The notes beneath the pieces were generated by a model. The model saw nothing but the letters and a program-made list of their open reading frames with translations. It had not been told where the DNA came from and ran no database searches. Positions 10,501 to 20,823 of a stretch of 64,000 nucleotides of DNA are shown here, piece after piece. A program made the translations under genes and the position numbers. Positions within the stretch are counted from its first letter, which is position 1. Each line of letters opens with the position of its first letter. Origin of the DNA: Actinomortierella ambigua (taxonomy: Eukaryota; Mortierellomycota; Mortierellomycetes; Mortierellales; Mortierellaceae); assembly GCA_016098155.1 (NCBI GenBank), contig JAAAJB010000009.1:1400-65399 (forward strand), in the 5' to 3' direction.

Positions 10501-13387
10501 GTGTCAGTAAAGCTGTCGCCGCTGGAGATCTCAGCAAGAAGGTCACTGTCGAAGTCAAGGGTGAGATGCTTGACCTGAAACACACCATCAACACCATGGT
10601 GGACCAGTTGCAAGAGTTTGCCACGGAGGTCACACGAGTATCGCTAGAAGTCGGTACGGAAGGCAAGCTTGGTGGCCAGGCTCTCGTCAAAGATGTTTCC
10701 GGCACGTGGAAGGAACTCACGGACAACGTCAACACGATGGCTTCCAACCTGACAACACAGGTGCGTTCGATTGCCGAAGTCACAACAGCCGTCGCTTGCG
10801 GTGACTTGAGTAAGAAGATTGACGTCCAAGCCCAGGGCGAGATTTCAGAGCTCAAGTTGACGGTGAACTCGATGGTGGAGCAACTACGTACGTTCGCCGC
10901 CGAGGTCACTCGAGTTGCTCGTGAGGTCGGTACTGAGGGTCGTCTTGGTGGTCAGGCCGAGGTTGAGGGCGTTGGTGGTACGTGGAAGGAGCTCACGGAC
11001 AATGTCAACACCATGGCTGCCAATCTGACGGCACAGGTCAGGGATATTGCCGACGTCAGTAAGGCCATTGCCCGCGGAGATCTCAGCAAGAAGGTGACGG
11101 TCAACGTCAAGGGAGAAATACTCGATCTGAAGAACACGATCAACTCGATGGTGGACCAACTGTCGACCTTTGCCAACGAGGTCACCCGTGTCGCCCGTGA
11201 GGTCGGCACGGAGGGCAAGCTTGGTGTCCAGGCTCAGGTCAAGGATGTCCGTGGCACGTGGAAGGAGATCACGTCGAATGTCAACACGATGGCCGCCAAC
11301 TTGACGGCCCAGGTGCGCGCCTTTGCCTCGATCTCGTCTGCTGCTACAGATGGTGACTTCACCCAGTTCATCACGGTTGAAGCCTCAGGAGAGATGGACT
11401 CGCTCAAGACCAAGATCAACCAGATGGTGTACAACCTGCGTGAGAGTATCCAGAGGAACACCGCTGCCAGAGAGGCGGCCGAGTTGGCCAACCGCTCCAA
11501 GTCCGAGTTCCTGGCCAACATGTCGCACGAGATCCGGACGCCTATGAACGGTATCATTGGTATGACCTCCCTGACCCTGGAGACCGAGTTAACGCGTCAG
11601 CAGCGTGAGAACTTGGTCATTGTGAGCCAGCTGGCGCACTCCCTGTTGACGATCATTGACGACATTTTGGATATCTCAAAGAGTAAGTGAAAGACTGCAA
11701 GATTATGGAGCTCAAAGATATTATGGCGAAGATTTTTTTTTCTTTTGGGAGTAGAAAAGGCTGACTCTGATCACTGTTTTCACCTCATCACAACCATTTA
11801 GTCGAGGCAGGCAAGATGACCATCGAACAGGCACCGTTCTCACTGCGCACTCAGGCATTCGGTGTCCTCAAGACTCTGGCAATCAAGGCCCACCAGAAGA
11901 ACCTTGACCTCATCTACAACGTTCACAACGATTTCCCGGACCAGCTCATTGGTGATCCTCTGCGTCTGCGACAGGTTATTACCAACCTCATTGGTAATGC
12001 CATCAAGTTCACAACAGAAGGAAGCGTTGTCCTTGACTGCGTGTGCAAGAGTCGAACGGAAGTAGGCGTTGAGCTGCAGTTCTGTGTGTCCGACACAGGC
12101 ATTGGTATTCAGAGCGACAAGATTGAGGTTGTCTTTGACACGTTCTGTCAGGCAGATGGCTCGACCACGCGCAAGTACGGAGGCACAGGTCTCGGCTTGT
12201 CGATCTCGAAGCGTTTGGTAGCGCTGATGGGAGGCGACCTTTGGGTCAACAGTACGTTCGGCAAGGGCTCTCAGTTCTTCTTCACGGTGCGGTTCAACAC
12301 TGGTACCATGTCGCAGGAACAGATTGCGCTCAAGACCAAGCCGTACGTGGCACGCCATATCCTGTACATTGGGACGGTCAAGGAAGATGTGATTTCGAGC
12401 GCTGTCATGAAGACCCTGGAGAAGCTTAACTTTAAGGCGACGCACATCACTTCGCTGGAGCAAGCAGCAGCCCTTGTCCAGCCCATGGCAGGATCGGCGA
12501 CCGCCCAGGAGAAGTCGATGTTTGACATCATCATTGTGGACAACGTCAAGGACATTCGCAAGATCAAGGAGATCTTTATGCTCCGCTTCCTGCCCATTGT
12601 GCTGCTCTCGATGACGACGCCCTACATCAGTATGAAGGTCTGCCAAGATCTCGGCATTGCCAGCTACTTCAACCCGCCTGTGCAATTGCCGGACCTGATG
12701 AACTCATTGTTGCCGGCGTTTGAGTCGGCGTCGGCGCTGCCTACGGATGCGGAGCATGCGATCCCGCTGCACATTCTGTTGGCGGAGGACAACGTGGTGA
12801 ACCAGAAGCTTGCTGTACGTATTCTCGAGAAGTTTGGACACAAGGTGACGATTGTGGCGAACGGCAAGCTGGCGGTGGAGTACTTTAGCAACAAGCACTT
12901 TGATCTGATTCTTATGGATGTGCAGATGCCGATCATGGGAGGCTTTGAGGCAACACAGGAGATCCGAAAGATTGAGATGATGTCTGGCCGTAACGAGCAT
13001 TTGCCGATCATTGCTTTGACTGCACACGCCATGATTGGCGATCGGGAGAAGTGTCTCTCTGCTGGAATGGTAAGTCTATGATAAAGAAAAAGAAGAAGAT
13101 GAAGAAAAAAAAAAGAGGAAAAGGCCCTCCCTGCCCCTTTTGCTCTCCAAGACCCTCCTCTAATCACTCTTTCCTTGTTACACACGAATTAGGATGAGTA
13201 CATCACGAAACCTTTGCGGCCCAACGAGCTGATTGCGACAATCAACAAGTTCCCACCCAAGAACTGCCCAGATTTGGCCCAGAACGACTCGTTCTACGAA
13301 TATCATAATTTGCGATTGGGACAAAGCAACGCGACCGATGTCCAAGGGTCCTCTTCGACGTCGACATTTGGAAAGCCAAAGGCATAG
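1501..13387 (+). CDS. group III hybrid histidine kinase with 26 HAMP units
   Basis: Exons 1501-2833, 4384-6314, 6459-11682, 11802-13069 and 13193-13387 join in frame to about 3316 residues. Order: Ser-rich N terminus, a divergent HAMP unit at the exon 1 end, 25 well-conserved 92-residue HAMP/linker units, HisKA with [10 protein letters not shown] (phospho-His about residue 2778), HATPase with [15 protein letters not shown] and GGTGLGLSI, then a receiver with LMDVQMP (phospho-Asp about 3202) and YITKP. No transmembrane segment or signal peptide is seen, as in cytosolic Nik1/Os-1 kinases. In other fungi these kinases act above the HOG MAP-kinase relay in osmosensing and are the target of phenylpyrrole and dicarboximide fungicides. 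Family members usually carry about five to six such repeats in ~1300 residues, so this one is far longer. The start is chosen at ATG-ATG 1501 because the upstream frame is low complexity; 439 is an alternative. All catalytic motifs are intact. Confidence 0.93.
2834..4383 (+). other. 1.55-kb intron 1 of the kinase gene
   Basis: It begins GTAAGT after ATG-G and ends CAG before TC-GAT, restoring Met-Val-Asp-Gln across the junction. It is more than ten times longer than the gene's other introns (about 120-145 bases). It is filled with T-, CT- and CA-rich low-complexity DNA, including a perfect (CT)n at 4031-4058. No coding or RNA feature was recognised inside it on either strand. Confidence 0.85.
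4031..4058. repeat. (CT)n microsatellite
   Basis: About 13 to 14 uninterrupted TC/CT dinucleotides inside intron 1 of the kinase gene, near its 3' splice site. Confidence 0.9.
4410..11453 (+). repeat. coding tandem array of 276-bp HAMP units
   Basis: Units 2-8 begin at 4410 and repeat every 276 bases to intron 2 (6315-6458). Units 9-26 begin at 6486 and run with the same period to 11453 with no length change. Two classes mostly alternate. One has a [10 protein letters not shown] core, RDIA.VSKA and DLKHTIN. The other has [25 protein letters not shown] and [10 protein letters not shown]. Units 16-18 (8418-9245) and 19-21 (9246-10073) form an almost identical three-unit duplication. Confidence 0.95.
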
Positions 13388-13991
13388 AACGCGTGAATAC
13401 GCTTTTGACGTGGGTTGCTGTTCTTCTTTCATTTGTTCCGCTTCTCAAAAAACCCCCCCTTCTTTTCTTTCTTTGTATTATTTCTCTATTCACTTGTTAC
13501 CCTTTTTTTACATAGTTTCTTTCATTTTTGTCTACTTTCATTATTTTTCAGAGTTCTGCATATACCTTGTTCTTTTTTATGAAAAAATCACACTCAATTC
13601 CTTACTTTACAATAATTTCCAGTGAGAAGTTTTTTTTTGTAAATTTATATACTTTTTTACGTGCATTTGATCCAAGCCACGCGTTGTCCTGTTAGAGAGT
13701 AAGAGTGTCAAAGTCCATTTACCCACCAACTCTTCCTGAGGCACATTCACACCCAACGCTCCTGAGGCACATTCACACCCAACGCTCCTCACCCCATTCC
13801 AATCAGCAGCGGCACTCTGTGAGGCACCACATTCCAGACTCTTCTCAGAAGCCTAGGAGCCTGTCCTTCCCAGCGAGTGCTCCAATTGTTCTGCATCCGT
13901 TTGTCAATCAGCGATCCCCTTCTCCTGATACTTTTAACGCCACCGCCCCCCTCTCTCCTCTCCTTGCTTTTGTCCACCCAAAACCACCACA
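13388..13991. other. intergenic region, kinase 3' end to TAF5 promoter
   Basis: The first half is AT-rich, as expected for a 3' untranslated region. The second half is the TAF5 promoter and leader and contains the 26-base direct duplication listed separately. No gene was recognised. Confidence 0.6.
13735..13786. repeat. two tandem copies of a 26-base unit
   Basis: The unit starting CCTGAGGCACATTCAC occupies 13735-13760 and is repeated exactly at 13761-13786, about 205 bases upstream of the TAF5 start codon. Confidence 0.92.
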
Positions 13992-16900
13992 ATGGCATCT
14001 TCAGGCTCAGGCACCGCAGGCGCATCGGGGTCAGCACAGGGGCAGACTGGGTCGACGACGGCGCCTCCTCCGCCAGCAGCACCTCAGACGCAACAAGAGG
14101 TGGATCGCATTGTGCTCAACTACCTGAATCAAAAGGGGTACAAGCATGCCGAGTACATGTTGAAGCATGAAGCGAAAATCTTGTCGCTGGAAGAGATGGC
14201 GGCGACGTTCAACCCAGCGGAGAGTGATGGCACCGTGCCCGGATTTGTCATGCTGTACGATCGGTCGGATATGGGCAACCCCGAGGCATATGACATTGCC
14301 TACTCGGCCATGAGACGATGGGTCGGCAACTCGCTGGATTTTTACAAGGTAATAACAAAGGAACAAAAGAACGAGGGATATCTAATCATGGTGGTGAGGA
14401 AGAAGGAGAATAAGACGGAGCGGGAGGAAGAGGGCAAGGGAACGCGCGCAAGGATCAGGACGACGCATGGGATATGGGTGTGTCAAGAAACAAGAAGAAA
14501 TACTGACAATTCCTTGTGTTGCATTCCTCCGCAAATGGATTAGCCCGAGCTCATGTCAGTGCTGTTCCCGCTTTTCGTCCACAGCTATCTCAATCTCGTC
14601 AGCAAGGATTTGAAGGAAAACGGTATGGATTGAAAGAGACAGAGAAAGACAGAGCGAGAAAAGATCTCCGAGCCGACGTGGCACCAAAAGAAAGATGTTG
14701 TTGCTAACACCAACCCACCGGTGGTTCCTTTTCTTCAATGCGACTGTTTCCAACTAGCTCGCAAGTTTATGGAAAGCTATCGGGCGGATCACATGGAGTT
14801 ACACGCGCAGGACATGGCACGCTTGGCAACGATCACAGACGCCCAGCAAGCCAAGGAGAACGAGTTGGCGCAAATGTACAGGACCAACAAGTACCATGTG
14901 CGTCTGTCACAGGTGTCGTTTGAGCTGCTGATTGCATTCTTGCAGGACAACAAATTTATGGTTCTTCTGCGGATTGTGAACCAGCATCTTAATATTCAAG
15001 TGACAGCTGCCAACCAGTCCAAGACGAGTCAGGACGAGGATGTGATTGGCATTACAGGTCATGGCAGCAATCAGCTGACAACTTTCAACCAGCAGAAGGT
15101 CCTCCTGGGCGCCATGCCCATGGACCCCGGCTTCCAAACCCAAGTCGAGCAGACCTTGAAGGAGGAAGAGGCTCGCTCCATCAATGATAATGTAAGCGGA
15201 CTGAGATTCGATGCCCACTAAATTTTGATTTTTTTTTTTCGAGAGCAGATTTACTTTAACGTGATTGGCATTCTAACTAACCAAACATTCTACATTGCGT
15301 ACGGAACTCAACTAGGCCATGAATGGTGAAGTCCAGCCTACAACGTTACTGGACGACTTTAAGAAGGTCAAGACAGAGGCAGGCGTTGATTCGCCTTCCC
15401 GGGATGACATTCCACTTCCACCCCTGTATGTCAGCCGAAAAAAAAATGAAGCACTCAACTAGAGATTTGAGGTGGAAATCCTTTTTCGTTCACTAACATC
15501 AAGTACTTTCTCGTTTCTTCATGATCCGTCAATAGGAAAGGAAGCGACATCCAAGCCGAGATTGAATTGTTGCGCGACTTGAGGAAACGCGTGTCTCTTG
15601 GTCCTGGAGCGCTGCCTTCGATATGTGCGTACACGTTCCACAATACCAACGACAATATGAACTGTGTAGCCGTCTCGCAGGACACGACATTTATGGCGGC
15701 GGGCTTCTCAGAGTCCTATGTTCGCCTGTGGAGCCTCAAGGGCGAGAAACTGCGGGGCATGCGGAGTAACTTTAACCCTGCTACCATCAATGACTGTAAG
15801 TTTTGGTGGTACATTTGTTTGTTTTGTCTTTTTCTATGCAAGGGGTGAGGTATTTTGCAGCACATTCTCATGCATACGTGTGTAATTTTTTTTTGTTTTG
15901 CTGAAACAAAATCCTTGATAGCATCGGATCTGAACCGTCTGAAAGAAAAGTCGGGAAGCGAGTCGAAACGGCTGATTGGACATTCAGGACCAGTATTTGG
16001 AGCAAGTTTTAGCCCTGACAACAAGTACCTCATTACATGCTCGGAAGACAAGACAGGTATGCTGGAAGCCTCTCGTATTATGTAGGAGAGGGAATCATCA
16101 AAATTGGCTTGTACACGTATTGACATGTCTTCCCTTTTCCCCTTTTTTTCTTCTTCTTCATTAGCTCGTTTGTGGAGCACAAACACATTTACAAATCTCG
16201 TCTGTTACAAGGGTCACAACTACCCCGTGTGGGACGTCGAATTTGGACCGCTTGGCTTTTATTTTGCAACAGCTTCTCACGATCGGACGGCGCGCCTGTG
16301 GAGTTGCGACCATATTTACCCTCTTCGGATCTTTGCAGGCCATTTATCCGACGTGGACGTGGTGAAGTTCCATCCCAACTCAAAGTATTTGGTGACGGGT
16401 TCAAGCGACAAGACGTCACGACTGTGGGATGTCCAGCGTGGTACATGCGTGCGAGTCTTTACGGGCCATGCAGGCGCCATCAATGCCTTGGCTGTGTCGC
16501 CCGACGGTCGCCTGATGGCTTCCGCTGGCGATGATCGTACGATTCAGCTCTGGGACTTGGGATCCGGTAAGCGGCTCAAGAAGATGACGGGCCACCAGGG
16601 TATCGTCTACTCGCTCGACTTTAGCGCGGATGGCCATGTGTTGGTCTCGGGTGGCTCGGATTGCACGGTGCGTACTTGGGATGTCAAGAAGGATACGACG
16701 ACACCATTAAGCACTGTAAGCACGGCAGCAGCAGCAGCGACAGCAGTTGGAGGAGGAGGAACATCAGTAGGCGGCACAGCCAATGGATTGGCGTCGTCGT
16801 CGTCGATCCTATCGCCTACAGCAGCTACGGCAGCAGAGAGCGGCAAGCACAAGAAGCTGAATGGTCATGGTTCTTCATCGTCTATCTCCTCTATTTCAGG

Positions 16901-17069
16901 GGCAGGGGCAGCAGGATCGGGAGCAGCAGCGACATCGATTCACCATGGTGCAGGCGTGATCGAGTCGGAGGACCACTTGGCGTGCTTTGCCACCAAGCGG
17001 ACACCGATCTATAAGGTGCAGTTTACAAAGCGGAACCTGTGTCTTGCAGTGGGCGCCTTCTCGGGATGA
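13992..17069 (+). CDS. TAF5: TFIID subunit TAF5 (LisH, NTD2, WD40)
   Basis: Exons 13992-14348, 14544-14622, 14758-15191, 15316-15425, 15536-15795, 15922-16056 and 16165-17069 give about 759 residues, the usual length for TAF5. After a Gly/Ser/Pro-rich N terminus comes a LisH motif (VLNYLNQKGY). The TAF5 NTD2 helical domain follows (AYSAMRRWV, FVHSYLNLV, ADHMELHAQD), then at least six WD40 blades with repeated D-x-T-x-R-L-W signatures. The end KVQFTKRNLCLAVGAFSG is characteristic of TAF5. A Ser/Ala/Gly-rich insert of about 100 residues lies between the last WD blade and this tail. TAF5 is a scaffold of TFIID (and of SAGA in fungi) in RNA polymerase II initiation in the nucleus. All introns are short GT-AG and restore the frame. 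Confidence 0.95.
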
Positions 17070-17907
17070 GGAGGAGAGTTATCCGATGATTTTGTTCGCG
17101 TTCCGCACACCTATAATTCTCTCGAATAAAAAATAAAAATAACAAGTCGGCTTAATTTTTCGAAGCTTTGCAACCAGTAGCAGGGTGTAATGAAGGTGTA
17201 TATTGACTAAAGTCTACAACAGCGCCACTAACTATATCACTGCGCGGTGGGAGCTTGGTCTGCTGTCTGTACCGGGGATCTGCTTAGCCTGGGCTGAGAG
17301 AACAATACCCGGGGCAGGCACTTGCGACATCATCGGCACCATTATAGGAGCAAGCTCGGGTTGGGGAGCGCAAAGGTGTCGCATAGCCTGGGACAGTCTG
17401 CTGCCAATGCAGTTGGACTTGAGAACTAAAATCGGGACCTGTCCAACAGTGGGACATCTCGTGGGTGCTCGGGCGCACAGCCTGCACGACGGTAGGGCTT
17501 CTTCAGCACCTTGGGAAGCGGAGGCCGAGATGACCAGTTGCCCTTTCGCTTGGCGGTGCGATCCTTGCTCCTTTATTGCCTGAGAGGCGGGGCTCGGCAG
17601 CCTTAAACTCGACACCAGACCGGAGCTTGAACTTGGCACGTTGCCACCAAAGACTAAAATATCGTTTGCCCCCTGCGAATCTCGGTCTGATCATTCATCG
17701 CACTCCGCATGGTAGGGACCTGAAGGCACACTTGCCCACTGCTTGGGAACGGAATGCCCTCGATGCACTTGAAATTGATCAGGTCCATCTCGCTCATCAA
17801 GGCTTAGGACATTGCGACACCACTCTCCGTCTCTCTCTCCACTACCACACAGGATTCGCATAGCTCCATTTACAGGACCGAGACGCTAATCTGAACACAC
17901 GCTAACC
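17070..17907. other. intergenic region without recognised gene
   Basis: It holds the TAF5 3' end and the upstream region of the PIN-nuclease gene. Several ORFs of 60-135 codons exist on both strands (for example 17232-17639 minus and 17576-17863 plus). They overlap each other, match no family I recognise and show no splice or motif support. The base composition is less pyrimidine-biased than other promoters here. Confidence 0.5.
17125..17130 (+). terminator. AATAAA polyadenylation signal of TAF5
   Basis: A canonical AATAAA 56 bases after the TAF5 stop codon, followed by further A-rich sequence. Confidence 0.6.
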
Positions 17908-20638
17908 ATGTCGCTGGACGCGCTTCGGCAACAGCACCTTCTTGAGACACAAAACCAAGCAGTGACTCAACGGCAGGAGCAAGAGCAATTTCTCCAGCAA
18001 CAGCAAGCCCAGCTACGAGAGCAAGAAGAGTTGTTTCGGACCAAGCATGAGCATGATGCACCACATGATCAGCATCAGGCATGGTTGCAATTCCAACAGC
18101 ATGTACAACAAGTGGTCACTCAGCAGCAGCAGGAACTACTACGCCAGCAATACGAAGCGCAGATGGCATTGAGGGAACAGCAGTGGCGTGTAGAGCAAGA
18201 GGCTATGAACCAACAGATGCAACACCTGCAGCAGCAACAGCAACAGCCTCTGTCCAACTTGCCGCCCCTGTCCTTTGGCGTCAATCCACAACACCAGCAC
18301 CAGTATCACGAGCACCATCATACCCACTACCAGCACCAGCACCAGCAACACCAAAACCAACACCAGCATCCGAACCAGCACCCGCACCCGCCCCAACATC
18401 AGTCCCAACACCAACACCAGCACCAGCCTCAACACCAACACCAACCCCAACCCCAACAACACCCGCAACCTGTCTATATGGCGCAGCACCAGCATTCATT
18501 AACGACACCCCAGCCTCAACAGGTACAACATCAGCATCCATTACCGACAGTAGCATCGACATTAACAGCAACAGCAGCAGGAGGAGGCAATGGAAACCTC
18601 TTTATCCTCAACGATAGCGATAATGATATCGACATGGACATTGACGACGAAGCCCAGGTGACATCGATTGCCACTTCCATCCAACAACTGCGTCAATCGT
18701 CACACGGTGGCGACAAGCACAAAAACCTGGCATCGATGCCCGCTGGATGGGATGCCGATATCTTGTCTGGTAGTGGGCGCAAGTCCAAGAAAAAGTCCTC
18801 GGCAGCAGCAGCAGCTGCTGCGACGACGGCGACGACGACGACGGCGACGGTGGCGGCGATGGTGGCGGCGGCACAGGTCCAGATGGACCAGCGCGAGGAC
18901 TTTGACACACAGGATGCACCGCCGCGGGCGGTGGTGGTGCTGGACACGAACGTGCTGATCTCGAACCTCAACTTTGTCAAGGAGATGATTGGGCGATACG
19001 GATCGATCGAGGGGCGACGGCGGGTATGGAAGCAAAATGGTATTCAGGTACCTCGGATCCATTTTGTGCTACCGTGGGTCGTCGTGCAGGAGCTGGACAA
19101 TATAAAGGCGTCCAACCGACACCAGCGTCCTGGAGGCGAAGTGGGTTTGGCAAGCAAGGCGGTACGAGCCGTGACTTTTGTCCATGAAGAGATGGCGAAA
19201 GATGAGGAGACACGCGGTCTGTGGGGTCAGAAGCTTGGTGAATGTGTCGATGCCAAAACGGTATGTTCCTTTTTTTTTTTTTTTCTTTCTCACTTTCATT
19301 TTTCTTCATGCGCAATATCTGCAGCTAAAACGATCTTTTCATTCCTCGCCTAACTCGCGCTTCTCCGTCTTGTTGCTTTTCCATCTTAATTCCATGTGTT
19401 AGATCAAAAATGACGACACGATTCTAGACTGTTGCCGGTTTTTCAAAACACAGTTCCCAGACCTTCGCGTGACGCGGGTCTCGCTACTGTCGAACGATCG
19501 GAACCTTGGTGTGAAAGCCATGATTCATGAAATTGGCCATATCTCGTTCCATAACACGGGGTTCGCTGCCGAAAAGGTCGTCGAGCTTATGTTGCACGGC
19601 AAAGTCAAGGATTTGACGGATGGCGAGAAGGACAGTATGGCCTACTCCTCATCGGCTTCATCAAAACCAACAACATCATCATCAGCAACATCAACAACAA
19701 CAGCAACAACAAAGGCCTCATCGCTCGACCGCCGACTGTCCTCCTCAAAGAAGGCCCATCTTGATCTGATGAATGAACTTGTTGTACCCGACGACCCAAC
19801 GCGGACTGCGTCCCTGAACCCGGATGGCATGACCTTTGAACAGATAACAGATTATGTCAGCCAGATCGGAGCACCCAAAAAACAACGTAGCGATAACTAC
19901 CGTCTCGATGTTAACGACCAAGCCCTAGAACGCCTCAAAGCGAGGGCCAAACCGCTCGGAAAGCCACCGCCAGGGATGCAAATCGCCCTGTTCCGCCTGA
20001 CGAGCCAGGTCGTGGCGACGGTGCGCCAGTTCCTGGAACTGGCTGTCATGGACCATCTGGCAGCCTATTACGGGTCGCAGTGGCGCGAGCTGGCCGATTA
20101 CAAGGCCTCGAAAGTGAAGGCGTCCGACCTACCCTACGAGACGCGGCGGATGCAGGCATCGATACGGCTGATGCGACGGTCATGGTCAGGAGTTTTTAAA
20201 GAGCTGTATGGTGGAGGTGGGATGTCAAAAGGTGGAAGTATGGCCCAGGCTGCGGAACGGCATCTGGACTCGATGGCAGATTTTATTAAGCGATGGGAAC
20301 GTGTGGAGATGTTTGGGCTGGGCAAGATTTACCGCAAGGATGTCGATCAGTTCCTGGAGGATGTGGAGGTCGTCTTGGCTGGATTGCTCGTCAAACCGGA
20401 ACTGTCCCCGGCGACCAAGGAGGAGCGCGAGAAAAGGGCGGCCAAGATGATGGGTAAAACGACGGGGTCGTTGAACGGAAAGGGCCCGTCGGCTCGCGAT
20501 ATGGATGACACGATGGATGAAGGCGATCCGAGTAGTGTCCTGCTGACCCATGAAGATCAAGAACAGCTTTACAGCCCCGCGCTACGCATTAGACTTGTTC
20601 AGCAATGGAAAAGCCGATGTAAATCGATGCCTATGTAA
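17908..20638 (+). CDS. Swt1-like PIN-domain endoribonuclease
   Basis: Exons 17908-19260 and 19403-20638 encode about 862 residues. The N-terminal ~120 residues are Gln-rich coiled coil. A His/Gln/Pro tract of alternating His-Gln follows at about 125-190. The PIN domain follows: VVLDTNVLISNL (first acidic residue Asp346), WVVVQELDNIK (acidic Glu), and after the intron NDDTILDCC and LLSNDRNLGVKA (third acidic). The C-terminal ~330 residues are helical, with a conserved-looking core around FRLTSQVVATVRQFLELAV. The domain order fits Swt1, a nuclear-envelope-associated nuclease in mRNP surveillance in yeast. Yeast Swt1 is about 460 residues, so the extra length here is mostly disordered N terminus. 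Family assignment is from PIN motif spacing; other large PIN proteins are a less likely alternative. Confidence 0.82.
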
Positions 20639-20755
20639 CAAAAGAAGTGAATACAACTCCTCCCACACACACACCCTCTCTCTCTCTCTTTATCTATCCA
20701 TCTCTCCGACGTTCTTTCGTTCCTGTTGTACAAAGAGTGAAGTGTGGAAGGAACA

Positions 20756-20761
20756 AATAAA
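20756..20761 (+). terminator. AATAAA polyadenylation signal of the PIN-nuclease gene
   Basis: AATAAA 118 bases after the stop, before an AT-rich run. The convergent ABC gene ends only 63 bases beyond it. Confidence 0.55.
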
Positions 20762-20823
20762 TATATATAAAAAAACATGGGTGATGTGTTCATATTCAAG
20801 AAAAAAAAATGCTATTGAGGTGC

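Noticed and set aside
4541..11218. Many minus-strand ORFs of 60-270 codons across the HAMP array
   Set aside because: They recur at the 276-base period as antisense shadows of the repeated coding sequence.
4410..11453. Regular repeats considered as CRISPR-like or satellite DNA
   Set aside because: Units are 276 bases, contiguous, coding and translate to HAMP domains without spacers.
17203..17863. Overlapping ORFs on both strands between TAF5 and the PIN nuclease
   Set aside because: No family resemblance, mutual overlap, and no splice support.
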